In this document: piece by piece, positions 44,307-53,357 of the stretch
Layout of the letters: every line of letters begins with the position of its first letter
Numbering within the stretch: position 1 is the first letter of the stretch
DNA from: MGBC113645 sp036308445
Lineage (GTDB): Bacteria > Bacillota_I > Bacilli_A > Erysipelotrichales > Coprobacillaceae
Length of the DNA stretch: 53,904 nucleotides
NCBI GenBank assembly: GCA_036308445.1
Contig: JAXJVS010000108.1
Coordinates: 1 to 53,904, forward strand
Direction of reading: 5' to 3'
Translations under genes and position numbers: made by a program
Notes under the pieces: model-generated
Told to the model about the DNA's origin: nothing
Seen by the model: the letters and a program-made list of their open reading frames with translations, nothing else
Database searches by the model: none

Positions 44307-45689
44307 ATGAATGAATCATATTGGCAAAAGACTGCTCAAAAGAATAATTATCCTAGTGTAGATAAGGATATGAACGTAGATATAGTTATTATTGGTGGTG
44401 GATTAACCGGTATAACATTAGCTTATCGATTAAGAAAAGCTATGTTTAATGTTGTATTATTAGAAAAAGATGAAATAGGTAGTGAAACAAGTGGTCATAC
44501 AACGGCTAAGATAACATATTTACATGATTTGATATATACTGATTTAGATGAGTATTATGGTAATGAATATACAAGAATGTATTATGAGTCTAATAAAGAA
44601 GCATTAGATGAAATAAAAGAAATAATAGATACAGAAAATATACAATGTGATTATAAAGAAAATGAAAGTATTATTTACACAAATAATGAAACTAATGTAG
44701 AAAAAATGAAAAAAGAAAAAACAATCTTAGAATCATTTGGAGTAAAAGTAAAAGAAAATATAATAGATAATGCATTATATTCTATTGGTATAGATAAACA
44801 AGCTATCTTTCATCCTTTAAAATATCTTTATACTTTAACAGATATTTGTAGTAAAGATAATATTCAAATATTTGAACATTCAAAAGTAACACAGGTAAAA
44901 AAAGTAGATGATTATTTTATGATTGATGTTAATCAGCATAAAATACAATGTGATTATGTTGTTCATGCATCTAGATATCCTTTTGTATATAGAGGAATGT
45001 ATTTTATGAGAATAATACAGGAAAGAGAGTATGTACAATATGGTATAAGTTTAAATAATGATAATAGAAGTATTTTATGTGTAGATCATCCTGCTATTAG
45101 TCAAAGACCAGTAGAAAAAGGAGAGATAGAAATAGGTAAGAATGAAGTTAAAAATCCAATACAATGGTATGCGCAAGATAGTGAAGCTTTAAGAATTATT
45201 CCTTATATTGGTAGACTTAAGTATCCATATGATGAATATATTGCCTTTGGTTATAATAAATGGGGTATGACTTTATCTCATGTTGCTTCTAAGTTAATTG
45301 CTGATGATATTATTGGTAAAGAAAATAAGTATGCTAAGTTATATTCTATGAATCATTATTCTTTGTCCTTGATGAAGAAAAAGTTTCCTATACTTTATAA
45401 ACATGTAAAAAAAGGAGTGATAGATAATCGTAAAGGAGAAGAAAAAAAATTAGAAAAAAAAGAAGGTACAGTTATGATGATTGATGATAAATTAACTGCT
45501 GTATATAAAGATGAAAATAATGAATGTTATTATTTTAGTCCTTATTGTCCTCATTTAAAGTGTATAATTGAATTTAATAAGAAGACTCAAACATGGGATT
45601 GTCCTTGTCATGGTTCTACTTATGATGCTTATGGACATTTAATTCTAGGTCCTTCTTTACATGATTTAGAGAGAAAATCAGAGAAATGA
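44307..45689 (+). CDS. FAD-dependent oxidoreductase with C-terminal Rieske [2Fe-2S] domain
   Basis: 460 aa. The N-terminal DAO-type FAD fold is marked by VDIVIIGGGLTGITLAYRL and LLEKDEIGSETSGHTTAKIT; the last ~75 residues are a Rieske domain with CPHLKC and CPCHGSTYD supplying the Cys-His ligand pairs. This architecture (DadA-like plus Rieske) is known, but its substrate is generally undefined. The ATG at 44307 is preferred because TTGGTGA lies six bases upstream. Stands alone. Confidence 0.88.
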   Translation: MNESYWQKTAQKNNYPSVDKDMNVDIVIIGGGLTGITLAYRLRKAMFNVVLLEKDEIGSETSGHTTAKITYLHDLIYTDLDEYYGNEYTRMYYESNKEALDEIKEIIDTENIQCDYKENESIIYTNNETNVEKMKKEKTILESFGVKVKENIIDNALYSIGIDKQAIFHPLKYLYTLTDICSKDNIQIFEHSKVTQVKKVDDYFMIDVNQHKIQCDYVVHASRYPFVYRGMYFMRIIQEREYVQYGISLNNDNRSILCVDHPAISQRPVEKGEIEIGKNEVKNPIQWYAQDSEALRIIPYIGRLKYPYDEYIAFGYNKWGMTLSHVASKLIADDIIGKENKYAKLYSMNHYSLSLMKKKFPILYKHVKKGVIDNRKGEEKKLEKKEGTVMMIDDKLTAVYKDENNECYYFSPYCPHLKCIIEFNKKTQTWDCPCHGSTYDAYGHLILGPSLHDLERKSEK

Positions 45690-45701
45690 TTTTCTCTTTT
45701 T
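45670..45701 (+). terminator. Terminator overlapping the FAD/Rieske stop codon
   Basis: An 11-bp stem (45670-45680 with 45687-45697), 6-base loop, T run. The TGA stop lies at the start of the 3' arm. Confidence 0.8.
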
Positions 45702-45782
45702 GAATATAAAAATAATTTAAATAATATTTTTTGATAAGAAATAACATCTATTTTATAATGTAAGTAGAAGAAGGTGATCAAT

Positions 45783-46565
45783 ATGAAGTGTGACGTATGT
45801 GGTCATAAGATATTAATAGGTAGTAAAGAATGTTCTCATTGTGGATATCAATTAGAACAGAGAGTTGTAAGAGTTAGGGATGATAATGATGAGATTGTAA
45901 CAGTTAAGAAGCTGGATTTAAAAGAAAAAGTTCAAGTTGCTTTTTTGAAGTCTAGATCTATGAAGTTCGATAAATTAGTTATAGTTCTTTTGTTTTTTAT
46001 CGGTGTAATCTTGTTGGATAAAGGAATAGAATGGATCAATGGAAAATATTCTACAGATATCTCACAGATGAGTTTTGAAGAAGTTATAGATGAATATAAA
46101 GATGATCAGTATACTACTGTTTCTTTAGCTATGCAATATAGCCAAGATATCATAGATGAATATAAGGAATTAGGATTAAATCTCATATACACTCAGGAGG
46201 AAGTTAATGATTATGAAGATGGGTTAGAAGCAAAATATCTCGTTACAGGTGAATATAATAATAATGAATATACAGTTTCTTTTACTGTTAGACAAGGAGT
46301 TACAACAGAATATTATTTAGAGGTTTTTGATGAAGTAGGAGGAGATTTAAAGGAGTTTCCTCTATTAGATATAGATATTTTTAGTCATATGATGGGATAT
46401 AACAGTATAGTAGATGAATTAAATAAGGTTAGAGAATATAATCCTCAAATTGGTTATGAATATGAAGATGATAAGATAGAGGCTTATGAATGGTATACAG
46501 TTGATGATGTTTATACTATATATTATAAGATAGCAGCTAAGGGATATGAACTAAATAGAGATTAA
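45783..46565 (+). CDS. Zinc-ribbon membrane protein of unknown function
   Basis: 260 aa. An N-terminal zinc ribbon (CDVCGHKILIGSKECSHCG) is followed by a linker, one membrane helix near residues 65-80 (LVIVLLFFIGVILL) and an extracytoplasmic region of about 180 residues rich in acidic residues and tyrosine; part (EYTVSFTVRQG) is reminiscent of YehR/DUF1307-like lipoprotein domains, but I do not claim the family. The ATG at 45783 has GAAGGTGAT upstream. Confidence 0.7.
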   Translation: MKCDVCGHKILIGSKECSHCGYQLEQRVVRVRDDNDEIVTVKKLDLKEKVQVAFLKSRSMKFDKLVIVLLFFIGVILLDKGIEWINGKYSTDISQMSFEEVIDEYKDDQYTTVSLAMQYSQDIIDEYKELGLNLIYTQEEVNDYEDGLEAKYLVTGEYNNNEYTVSFTVRQGVTTEYYLEVFDEVGGDLKEFPLLDIDIFSHMMGYNSIVDELNKVREYNPQIGYEYEDDKIEAYEWYTVDDVYTIYYKIAAKGYELNRD

Positions 46566-46592
46566 AAGGATTCTTGGTTAAGAATCCTTTTG
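46564..46592. terminator. Bidirectional terminator between the zinc-ribbon and MFS genes
   Basis: A 12-bp perfect stem (AAAAGGATTCTT with AAGAATCCTTTT), 4-base loop. Overlaps the stop codons of the two convergent genes. Confidence 0.8.
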
Positions 46593-47747
46593 TGTTTTCA
46601 TATGATTAAAACGCTTAGTATGTAATATCATTGCTATACCAACAAGTACTATCATCCCACCAATAGTAAATATCGCAAATGAACCTTTAAGTTCATATAT
46701 GACACCAAATAAATAAGAATAGATAGCTCCACCTAATTGAATAGCAGCGTTTAATAAGGTTATTGAAGTACCAAATACTGCAGGATTAATAGTCTGTTTT
46801 AAATAAGCTAAATTTCCAACTGTCTGACATGCAACTCCTAAACAATGAACAACACCCACTGCTACAAATATATATGGATTTGGAATAAAGGCATAAACAA
46901 ACATACGTATAGCCATACATATTGCAGAAATAAGATAAAACATTTTATATCCTATTTTATCTATAATTTTTACTGCAATTGTTAAAAATAAAACTTCAGG
47001 TAATACTTGTGAAAATGTAGACCAGCTAATTAAAGAGGCACTACCATTTAATGTAGAAACAAGATGGTTACCAGCATATTTACCAGTATTATCTACAACA
47101 ACAGAAGTAACTATAGTGAGTACTAGAATGAATAAGAAGTTTTTATCTGTTAATAAATCTTTAAATGACCCTTTTTTAACTTCTTCAGTTTCTTTTGATG
47201 TTGTTTTAGGAAATGTAAGACATAATAATATTGCAATACCTACTAAGACCATATATGTTGTAAACATAGGACCATCTAAACCAAAAATATCAGCTAAGAA
47301 ACCAACTAACATACTTATTAACATATATCCTAGAGAACCCATAGCTCTTATAGAACCATAGTTACCATTATGTTCACTAGTATAATTCATTGTAATAGTA
47401 TCTGCCATAGGGTTAGAGCCTAATCTTGCTATTTCTAAGGCCAATGCACATACCAAGCACCCTATATATACCCTTTGTTTTGAATAGAAATATAATACTA
47501 CTAAAGTTAAAGCTAATGATACAAGTAAAAGAATATTATATTTCTTTGTTTTATCTCCAATAATACCCCATAATGGAATAACACATACTCCTATCACTAA
47601 GGCAATAGCAGTAATAAGACCAATCTGAGAACCAGATAGTTCAATACTATTTTCTAAGTAAACATTAATATAAGGAGTAAATGCACCAACAGCACCAACT
47701 AATACAAAATAAAATAATTGGAACTTTAAAATATTTTTATCCTTCAT
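46578..47747 (-). CDS. MFS transporter (LacY/MFS_1-like)
   Basis: Twelve-helix transporter of 389 aa. The N-terminal FYFVLVGAVGAFTPYINVYL and the loop GIIGDKTKKY, with RAMGSLGYML in the middle, match the LacY/nucleoside-proton symporter-like MFS group. GGAGGT-type ribosome binding site before the ATG. It is divergent from the ATP-grasp cassette with a ~220-bp shared promoter region, so it might move that system's substrate or product; this is context only. Confidence 0.82.
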   Translation of the reverse strand: MKDKNILKFQLFYFVLVGAVGAFTPYINVYLENSIELSGSQIGLITAIALVIGVCVIPLWGIIGDKTKKYNILLLVSLALTLVVLYFYSKQRVYIGCLVCALALEIARLGSNPMADTITMNYTSEHNGNYGSIRAMGSLGYMLISMLVGFLADIFGLDGPMFTTYMVLVGIAILLCLTFPKTTSKETEEVKKGSFKDLLTDKNFLFILVLTIVTSVVVDNTGKYAGNHLVSTLNGSASLISWSTFSQVLPEVLFLTIAVKIIDKIGYKMFYLISAICMAIRMFVYAFIPNPYIFVAVGVVHCLGVACQTVGNLAYLKQTINPAVFGTSITLLNAAIQLGGAIYSYLFGVIYELKGSFAIFTIGGMIVLVGIAMILHTKRFNHMKTQKDS

Positions 47748-47939
47748 AATAAAACCTCCTATCCTTATTATGTCATAAAGTCAATATTGAGTTCAATTGT
47801 TTTATGGTGATTAATGTTTTTTGATTATGATTTTTCTAAATTTCTAACAAAAAAGATAGATTTTTCTTAAAAGTATAAAAAAGTCAATAAAATTTATTAA
47901 AAATATTAAAAAAAACAAGTTATACGAATAAAAATATGC

Positions 47940-47945
47940 TATAAT
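47940..47945 (+). promoter_or_regulatory. Predicted -10 element of the ATP-grasp cassette
   Basis: TATAAT at 47940-47945, about 25 bases before the first start codon, with no good -35 match. The transcript would have a very short leader. The surrounding 47750-47960 is strongly AT-rich with A-tracts, which may help activate the promoter. Confidence 0.5.
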
Positions 47946-47970
47946 CTAAAAAAATGGGAGGATAATGATT

Positions 47971-49152
47971 ATGAATTTTGTATATATATCACCGACATTT
48001 CCAAAGAACTTTTACAATTTCTGTGATCGTTTAAAGAAAAAAGGGGTTAATGTTTTAGCAATTGGTGACACACCTTATTATGAATTAACAGAAGAATTAA
48101 AACAATCTGTTACTGAATACTATCAGGTAGATAGTATGGAAAATTATGATTCAATGGTTAAGGCTATGGGATATTTTACATTCCATTATGGTCATATTGA
48201 TTGGTTAGAATCAAATAATGAATACTGGTTAGAACAAGATGCTAGATTAAGAACTGATTTTAATATTACTACTGGTATTCATACTTGTCATATTGAAGAT
48301 ATTAAATGTAAATCTCAAATGAAGAAATTTTATGAAGAAGCTGGTGTTAAAACAGCTCGTTATCATTTGACTACTACTTTAGAAGAAGGATTAAAATTTA
48401 TTAAACAAGTTGGATATCCTGTTGTAGTTAAACCTGATAATGGAGTTGGTGCTGCTGCTACTTATAAGATTAGTAATGAAGAAGAGTTAAAAGCTTTCTA
48501 TAGTGTAGAACAACCTACCCAATATATTATGGAAGAGTTTGTTAATGGGTTGATTATTTCATATGATGGTATCGCAAATAAAGATAAAGAAGTTTTATTT
48601 GAAACTTCACATGTTTTCCCTAATCCAATTATGGATGTAGTTAATGATCAAAGTAGTATGTACTACTATTCATTAAGAGAAATTCCTTATGATTTAAAAC
48701 AGGCAGGTAGAGCTTGTGTTAAGACTTTCTATACTGCTGCTAGATGTTTCCATATGGAATTCTTTAGAATGTTAGAAGATAAAGAAGGATTAGGTAAAAA
48801 AGGAGATATTATTGGTTTAGAAGTTAACCATCGTACTCCAGGAGGATATACTCCTGATATGATGAACTTCGCTAATGATGTAGATATCTATCAAATTTAT
48901 GCAGATATGGTAACTCAAGGTTATAGTGATTATAGTAAAGATAGACCATATCATTGTGTATATTGTGGTAGAAGAGATGGTTTAAATTATACTCATACTC
49001 ATGAAGAAGTTGTTAATAAATATGGTTTTGATTTAGTTATGTGTGAAAGAATGCCAGATATTTTAGCTGGTGCTATGGGGAACTTTATTTATACTGCTAG
49101 ATTTAAGACTATGGATGAAGTGAATGAGTATGTTGATTATGTGTTAGGATAG
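47971..49152 (+). CDS. ATP-grasp ligase-like protein (first paralogue)
   Basis: 393 aa. An N-terminal pre-ATP-grasp Rossmann-like domain (NFVYISPTFP) is followed by the ATP-grasp core: GYPVVVKPDNGVGAAATYKI (ATP lysine and loop), IMEEFVNG (adenine-binding acidic pair), and the Mg-binding GLEVNHRTPGGYTPDMM. It probably makes an acyl-phosphate and couples a carboxylate to a nucleophile. The ATG at 47971 matches the start of the paralogue at 49928. It overlaps no neighbour; the esterase starts nine bases later. Substrates unknown. Confidence 0.85.
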   Translation: MNFVYISPTFPKNFYNFCDRLKKKGVNVLAIGDTPYYELTEELKQSVTEYYQVDSMENYDSMVKAMGYFTFHYGHIDWLESNNEYWLEQDARLRTDFNITTGIHTCHIEDIKCKSQMKKFYEEAGVKTARYHLTTTLEEGLKFIKQVGYPVVVKPDNGVGAAATYKISNEEELKAFYSVEQPTQYIMEEFVNGLIISYDGIANKDKEVLFETSHVFPNPIMDVVNDQSSMYYYSLREIPYDLKQAGRACVKTFYTAARCFHMEFFRMLEDKEGLGKKGDIIGLEVNHRTPGGYTPDMMNFANDVDIYQIYADMVTQGYSDYSKDRPYHCVYCGRRDGLNYTHTHEEVVNKYGFDLVMCERMPDILAGAMGNFIYTARFKTMDEVNEYVDYVLG

Positions 49153-49161
49153 GAGTAAGTT

Positions 49162-49923
49162 ATGAAAATTGAATGGTTTAAAGAATATAGTCAATGTTTA
49201 AATAGGGATATGGAATTTAAGGTATATGGACATGCAGGTATTCCTTTCTTAGTATTTCCTTGTCAAGATGGACGTTATTTTGATTTTGAAGATCGTAAGA
49301 TGTATGATCTTGTAGCTGAACATATCGAAGCTGGAAGAATTCAATTCTTTGCATGTGATAGTATTGATCCTGAAACTTGGTCTGCAAAAGGACAAGATGG
49401 AGGACATCGTACTTATATGATGGAACAATGGTATTATTATATTGTTAATGAATTAGTACCTAGAATTTTTGAAATTAATTCTTATGGTAATGGTGGTAAT
49501 TATGCTGAAGGTATTTATACTACTGGATGTTCTATGGGAGCTACTCATGCAGTTAACTTTATGTTTAGAAGACCTGATATTTTTAAAGGATGTATTGCAA
49601 TGAGTGGATATTATGATGGTGATTTATTCTTTGAAGGATATCATGATGATATTTTATATCGTAACTGTCCTATTCAATATATTAATGGTATGAGTTATGA
49701 TCATCCATATGTTGATATGTATAGAAACTTAGATATTATCATTTGTACAGGTCAAGGTGCTTGGGAAGATGAAATGGTTTATAGTACAGGTAGATTAAAA
49801 GAATTATTAGACTATAAAGATATTCCTGCATGGATTGATTTCTGGGGTAAAGATGTTAATCATGACTGGCCTTGGTGGGAAAAACAATTCCCATACTTTG
49901 TAGATAAAGTCTTAAGGGGGTAA
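49162..49923 (+). CDS. Alpha/beta-hydrolase esterase of the ATP-grasp cassette
   Basis: 253 aa, cytoplasmic. The nucleophile elbow reads GCSMGATHA (GxSxG), and the likely catalytic histidine lies in VNHDWPWWEKQF near the C-terminus, with an oxyanion/active-site region FLVFPCQDGRYFDFED near the N-terminus. It resembles the esterase-D-like family. AGGAGTAAG precedes the ATG. Lying between two ATP-grasp genes with gaps of nine and four bases, it clearly belongs to their operon. Confidence 0.85.
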   Translation: MKIEWFKEYSQCLNRDMEFKVYGHAGIPFLVFPCQDGRYFDFEDRKMYDLVAEHIEAGRIQFFACDSIDPETWSAKGQDGGHRTYMMEQWYYYIVNELVPRIFEINSYGNGGNYAEGIYTTGCSMGATHAVNFMFRRPDIFKGCIAMSGYYDGDLFFEGYHDDILYRNCPIQYINGMSYDHPYVDMYRNLDIIICTGQGAWEDEMVYSTGRLKELLDYKDIPAWIDFWGKDVNHDWPWWEKQFPYFVDKVLRG

Positions 49924-49927
49924 AATT

Positions 49928-51136
49928 ATGAATGTTGTATTTATTTCTCCTCATTTTCCATTATATTTCTATAATTTCTGTGAAAGATTAAAAGAAAGAG
50001 GAGTTAATGTTTTAGGTATTGGAGATGCTGCTTATAATGAAATCTCTGATAATACTAAGAATAGTTTAACTGAATATTATAAAGTTACTAATTTAGAAGA
50101 TTATGATGAAGTTTATCGTGCTTGTGCTTATTATACTTGGAAGTATGGTAAAATTGATTGGATTGAATCTCAAAATGAATATTGGCTTGAATTAGAAGCT
50201 ACATTAAGAAATGAGTTTAATGTTACTACTGGTACTAAGATTCAAGATATGGCATGTATGAAATATAAATCTAAGATGAAAGCTGTATATGAAAGTGTTA
50301 ATGTACCAGTTGCTAGATATCGTTTAGTAGATGATTATCAGGCTACTTTAGCTTTTGCAAATAAGGTTGGATATCCTGTTATTGTTAAACCGGATAATGG
50401 GGTTGGAGCTAGCAGTACTTATAAGTTGAAGAGTGATGCAGAATTAGATTATTTCTTTGCGACTAAAAATCCTCATGTTAAGTTTATTATTGAAGAATTA
50501 GTTCCTGGACATGTTGAAACATTTGATGGTATTACTGATTCTAATAAGAATATTTTAATTGCAACTAGTCATGTTATGTTAAATTCTATTATGGATAATG
50601 TTAATGAGGCTAGTGATACTGCATTCTATTCTCAACCAGTTGAAGGTTTAGATTTATATGAAATAGGTGAAAAAGTTGTTAAGGCTTTTGATACGAGAAG
50701 TCGTTATTTCCACTTTGAATTCTTTAGATTAGATGAAGATAAAGAAGGATTAGGTAAAAAAGGAGATATTGTTGGTCTAGAAGTTAATATGAGAGCTCCT
50801 GGAGCTTATATGCCTGATATGGCTAACTTTGCTTATGATGTTGATGTTTATACTATCTGGGCTGATATGTTGATTTATGATAAATGTTATTATGATATTG
50901 AAAGAAAATATTGGGTAGCATATACAGGTAGACGTGATGGATTTGGTTATGCTCATAATTATGATCAGATTAGAGCGACTTATGGGGATGCTATTGCGTT
51001 AGAAGCAGATGTTCCTGAAGTGTTATCTGCTGCTATGGGTAATCATGTATTTATCATGAGAGCTAAGACTCAAGATGAATTATTTGATATGATTAGATAT
51101 GTTCTAAAAAGAGAAGATGGAACTGATTGGATGTAA
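49928..51136 (+). CDS. ATP-grasp ligase-like protein (second paralogue)
   Basis: 402 aa, homologous over its length to the protein at 47971 (shared ISPxFPxxFYNFC, VKPDNGVGA, EDKEGLGKKGDI and GRRDGxxYxH). The Mg-binding region reads GLEVNMRAPGAYMPDMANF. Differences near the substrate-binding region (for example GHVETFDGI against GLIISYDGI) suggest a different substrate. AAGGGGGTAAAA precedes the ATG. Last gene of the cassette. Confidence 0.85.
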   Translation: MNVVFISPHFPLYFYNFCERLKERGVNVLGIGDAAYNEISDNTKNSLTEYYKVTNLEDYDEVYRACAYYTWKYGKIDWIESQNEYWLELEATLRNEFNVTTGTKIQDMACMKYKSKMKAVYESVNVPVARYRLVDDYQATLAFANKVGYPVIVKPDNGVGASSTYKLKSDAELDYFFATKNPHVKFIIEELVPGHVETFDGITDSNKNILIATSHVMLNSIMDNVNEASDTAFYSQPVEGLDLYEIGEKVVKAFDTRSRYFHFEFFRLDEDKEGLGKKGDIVGLEVNMRAPGAYMPDMANFAYDVDVYTIWADMLIYDKCYYDIERKYWVAYTGRRDGFGYAHNYDQIRATYGDAIALEADVPEVLSAAMGNHVFIMRAKTQDELFDMIRYVLKREDGTDWM

Positions 51137-51137
51137 G

Positions 51138-51160
51138 ACAGGTAGAAATACCTGTTTTTC
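51138..51160 (+). terminator. Terminator of the ATP-grasp cassette (first)
   Basis: A 7-bp stem (51138-51144 with 51149-51155), GAAA tetraloop, T run. Confidence 0.8.
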
Positions 51161-51171
51161 TTTTATAAAGT

Positions 51172-51203
51172 AAAAAACCTTACTTGAGGGAGTAAGGTTT
51201 TTT
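51172..51203. terminator. Second, stronger terminator after the ATP-grasp cassette
   Basis: Stem AAAAAACCTTACT with AGTAAGGTTTTTT (about 51173-51185 with 51191-51203), 5-base loop, T run. With the preceding hairpin it makes a tandem terminator. Confidence 0.8.
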
Positions 51204-51326
51204 GAGGGGTATATTGTTTTGAGGGAAGAATAGATCTTCTGATGTTAATATAACATAAAGATGTGGAAAAAATGTGTATCTTGTACAAATTAAGAGTTTT
51301 TTTGGTATAATGATATCGGTGGTGTT

Positions 51327-51779
51327 ATGAAGAGTGTTTTTTATTATGATACAGTTATTGGAAGATTAGGAATTGTAGCAGATAAACGATATATATATGA
51401 GATTTGTTTTGGTGAAAAAGAATTATTGATAGAAGAAAATGAATTGATTAAAGAATGTTATCATCAATTAATGGAATACTTTAATGGAGAAAGAAGAGAG
51501 TTTAATTTACCTATCTTTATAGAAGGAACTGATTTTCAAAAGAAAGTATGGAATGCCTTAGTGAATATTCCATATGGTAAGACTTGTAGTTATAAAGATA
51601 TAGCGATTGCTATTGGTAATGAAAAGGCGGTAAGGGCAGTAGGTCATGCTAATAATAAGAATAAGTTACCTATTGTTATTCCTTGTCATAGGGTTATTGG
51701 TATAAATGGAAAATTAGTTGGTTATGCAGGTGGGATAGATAGAAAAGATAAATTATTGGAGTTGGAGAAGAATGGATAG
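51327..51779 (+). CDS. ogt: Methylated-DNA-[protein]-cysteine S-methyltransferase
   Basis: Suicide repair enzyme that removes the O6-methyl group from guanine. 150 aa. The acceptor cysteine is in IVIPCHRVIG, preceded by the helix-turn-helix region VWNALVNIPYGKTCSYKDIA. GGTGGTG precedes the ATG. It overlaps the next gene by eight bases. Confidence 0.95.
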   Translation: MKSVFYYDTVIGRLGIVADKRYIYEICFGEKELLIEENELIKECYHQLMEYFNGERREFNLPIFIEGTDFQKKVWNALVNIPYGKTCSYKDIAIAIGNEKAVRAVGHANNKNKLPIVIPCHRVIGINGKLVGYAGGIDRKDKLLELEKNG

Positions 51780-52608
51780 AACAAAACAGATAGAACAAAG
51801 TATTATAAAAAAATATAGGAAAGAGATATGGCGTAAGTTTGTAAGAGGTATACAGGAATATGATTTAATTCAACCGGGAGATAAGATTGCTGTATGTATT
51901 TCTGGTGGAAAAGATTCTATGTTATTAGCAAAGCTATTTCAAGAAATACAAAGACATGGGAAGTTTCATTTTGATTTAGTATTTTTATCTATGGATCCAG
52001 GATATAATCCAAAGAATAGAGAAAGAATAGAGGAAAATGCAAAAATATTAGGGATACCGTTAGAGATTTTTCCTTCAGATATTTTTAAAGTAGTATCTAA
52101 TATTGAAAAATCTCCTTGTTATTTATGTGCTAGAATGAGAAGAGGATTTTTATATGCTAAAGCAAAAGAATTAGGATGCAATAAAATCGCTTTAGGACAT
52201 CATTTTGATGATGTTATAGAAACGATATTAATGGGAATGCTTTATGGTTCTCAAATTCAGACAATGATGCCTAAATTACATAGTACGAATTTTGAAGGAA
52301 TGGAATTAATTAGACCGATGTATTTAATAGAAGAAAAAGCTATTATAGATTGGTGTAAGTATAATGATTTACATTTTATTCAATGTGCTTGTCGTTTTAC
52401 TGAAGAAATGGAAGAAAAAGGTGTTATAGAACATACTTCTAAAAGAGAAGAAATGAAAAATCTTATTAAAGAGATGAGTAAAATGAATCCAAATGTAAAG
52501 ATGAATATTTTTAGAAGTGTAGAGAATGTTAATTTATCTACAATTATAGCTTATAAAGATGATGATGGAGAACATCATTTCTTAGATACTTATAAGGAGA
52601 AAAGATAA
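51772..52608 (+). CDS. TtcA-family tRNA thiolation protein
   Basis: PP-loop ATPase, 278 aa. SGGKDSMLL is the PP-loop, PCYLCARMRRG gives the CxxC cysteine pair, and GHHFDDVIETILMG is the TtcA-type segment. TtcA makes 2-thiocytidine at tRNA position 32 using an iron-sulfur cluster; a third cysteine pair (CAC) lies at ~residue 205. Closely related families modify other positions, so the exact nucleoside is not certain. Overlaps ogt, and its stop shares bases with the start of the next gene. Confidence 0.85.
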   Translation: MDRTKQIEQSIIKKYRKEIWRKFVRGIQEYDLIQPGDKIAVCISGGKDSMLLAKLFQEIQRHGKFHFDLVFLSMDPGYNPKNRERIEENAKILGIPLEIFPSDIFKVVSNIEKSPCYLCARMRRGFLYAKAKELGCNKIALGHHFDDVIETILMGMLYGSQIQTMMPKLHSTNFEGMELIRPMYLIEEKAIIDWCKYNDLHFIQCACRFTEEMEEKGVIEHTSKREEMKNLIKEMSKMNPNVKMNIFRSVENVNLSTIIAYKDDDGEHHFLDTYKEKR

Positions 52609-53312
52609 TGGATAATCGTTTTTCTAGATTAGAAATATTAATTGGCTATGAAAATTTTGACAGATTAGTTCATAGCCATGTAGCAGTTTTTGGCGTTGGT
52701 GGTGTAGGTGGTTATGTTGTTGAGTCATTGGTGAGAAGTGGTATTGGTGAGATTACTGTCATTGATTATGATACTGTATCACTTACAAATTTAAATAGAC
52801 AGATTATTGCGATAGAGGAAACTATTGGTAAAAAGAAAGTAGATGTTATTGAAAAGAGGATCATGTCTATTAATCCTGAATGTGAAGTCCATACATATGA
52901 TATGTTGTATTTAAAAGAAACTGCTGATTCTATTGATCTAACAAGGTTTGACTATGTTGTCGATGCAGTAGATAATATTAGTGCTAAATTAGAACTTATT
53001 GAAAGATGCCAAAAATTGAATATTCCTATCATCAGTTGTATGGGGACAGGAAATAAGTTAGATCCTTCAATGTTAGAAATTACTGATATATATAAAACAT
53101 CAGTATGTCCACTAGCGAAAGTAATGAGAAGAGAATTAAAGAAAAGAAACATTAAGAAACAAAAAGTATTATATTCAAAAGAATATCCAATAAAACCATT
53201 AAAGAGTAATGAAGAAACAAATAAGAGAGAAGTTGTTGGAAGTACTTCATTTGTTCCTTCTAGTGCAGGGTTATTAATAGGAAGTTTTGTAGTTAGAGAA
53301 TTAATAAAATAG
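52608..53312 (+). CDS. tcdA: tRNA threonylcarbamoyladenosine dehydratase (TcdA-like, E1/ThiF family)
   Basis: E1-like adenylating enzyme, 234 aa. VFGVGGVGGYVVESLVRSGIG is the nucleotide-binding motif, LTNLNRQ carries the ATP-contacting Asn-Arg, and VDAVDNI follows. TcdA converts t6A37 to cyclic t6A. Its neighbour ttcA is also a tRNA-modification gene, so this pair plus mnmG gives the window three tRNA-modification functions. Confidence 0.88.
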   Translation: MDNRFSRLEILIGYENFDRLVHSHVAVFGVGGVGGYVVESLVRSGIGEITVIDYDTVSLTNLNRQIIAIEETIGKKKVDVIEKRIMSINPECEVHTYDMLYLKETADSIDLTRFDYVVDAVDNISAKLELIERCQKLNIPIISCMGTGNKLDPSMLEITDIYKTSVCPLAKVMRRELKKRNIKKQKVLYSKEYPIKPLKSNEETNKREVVGSTSFVPSSAGLLIGSFVVRELIK

Positions 53313-53357
53313 TCAATATTTTGTTTATCTTACATATATTAAAGAGAGGTGTGTAAG

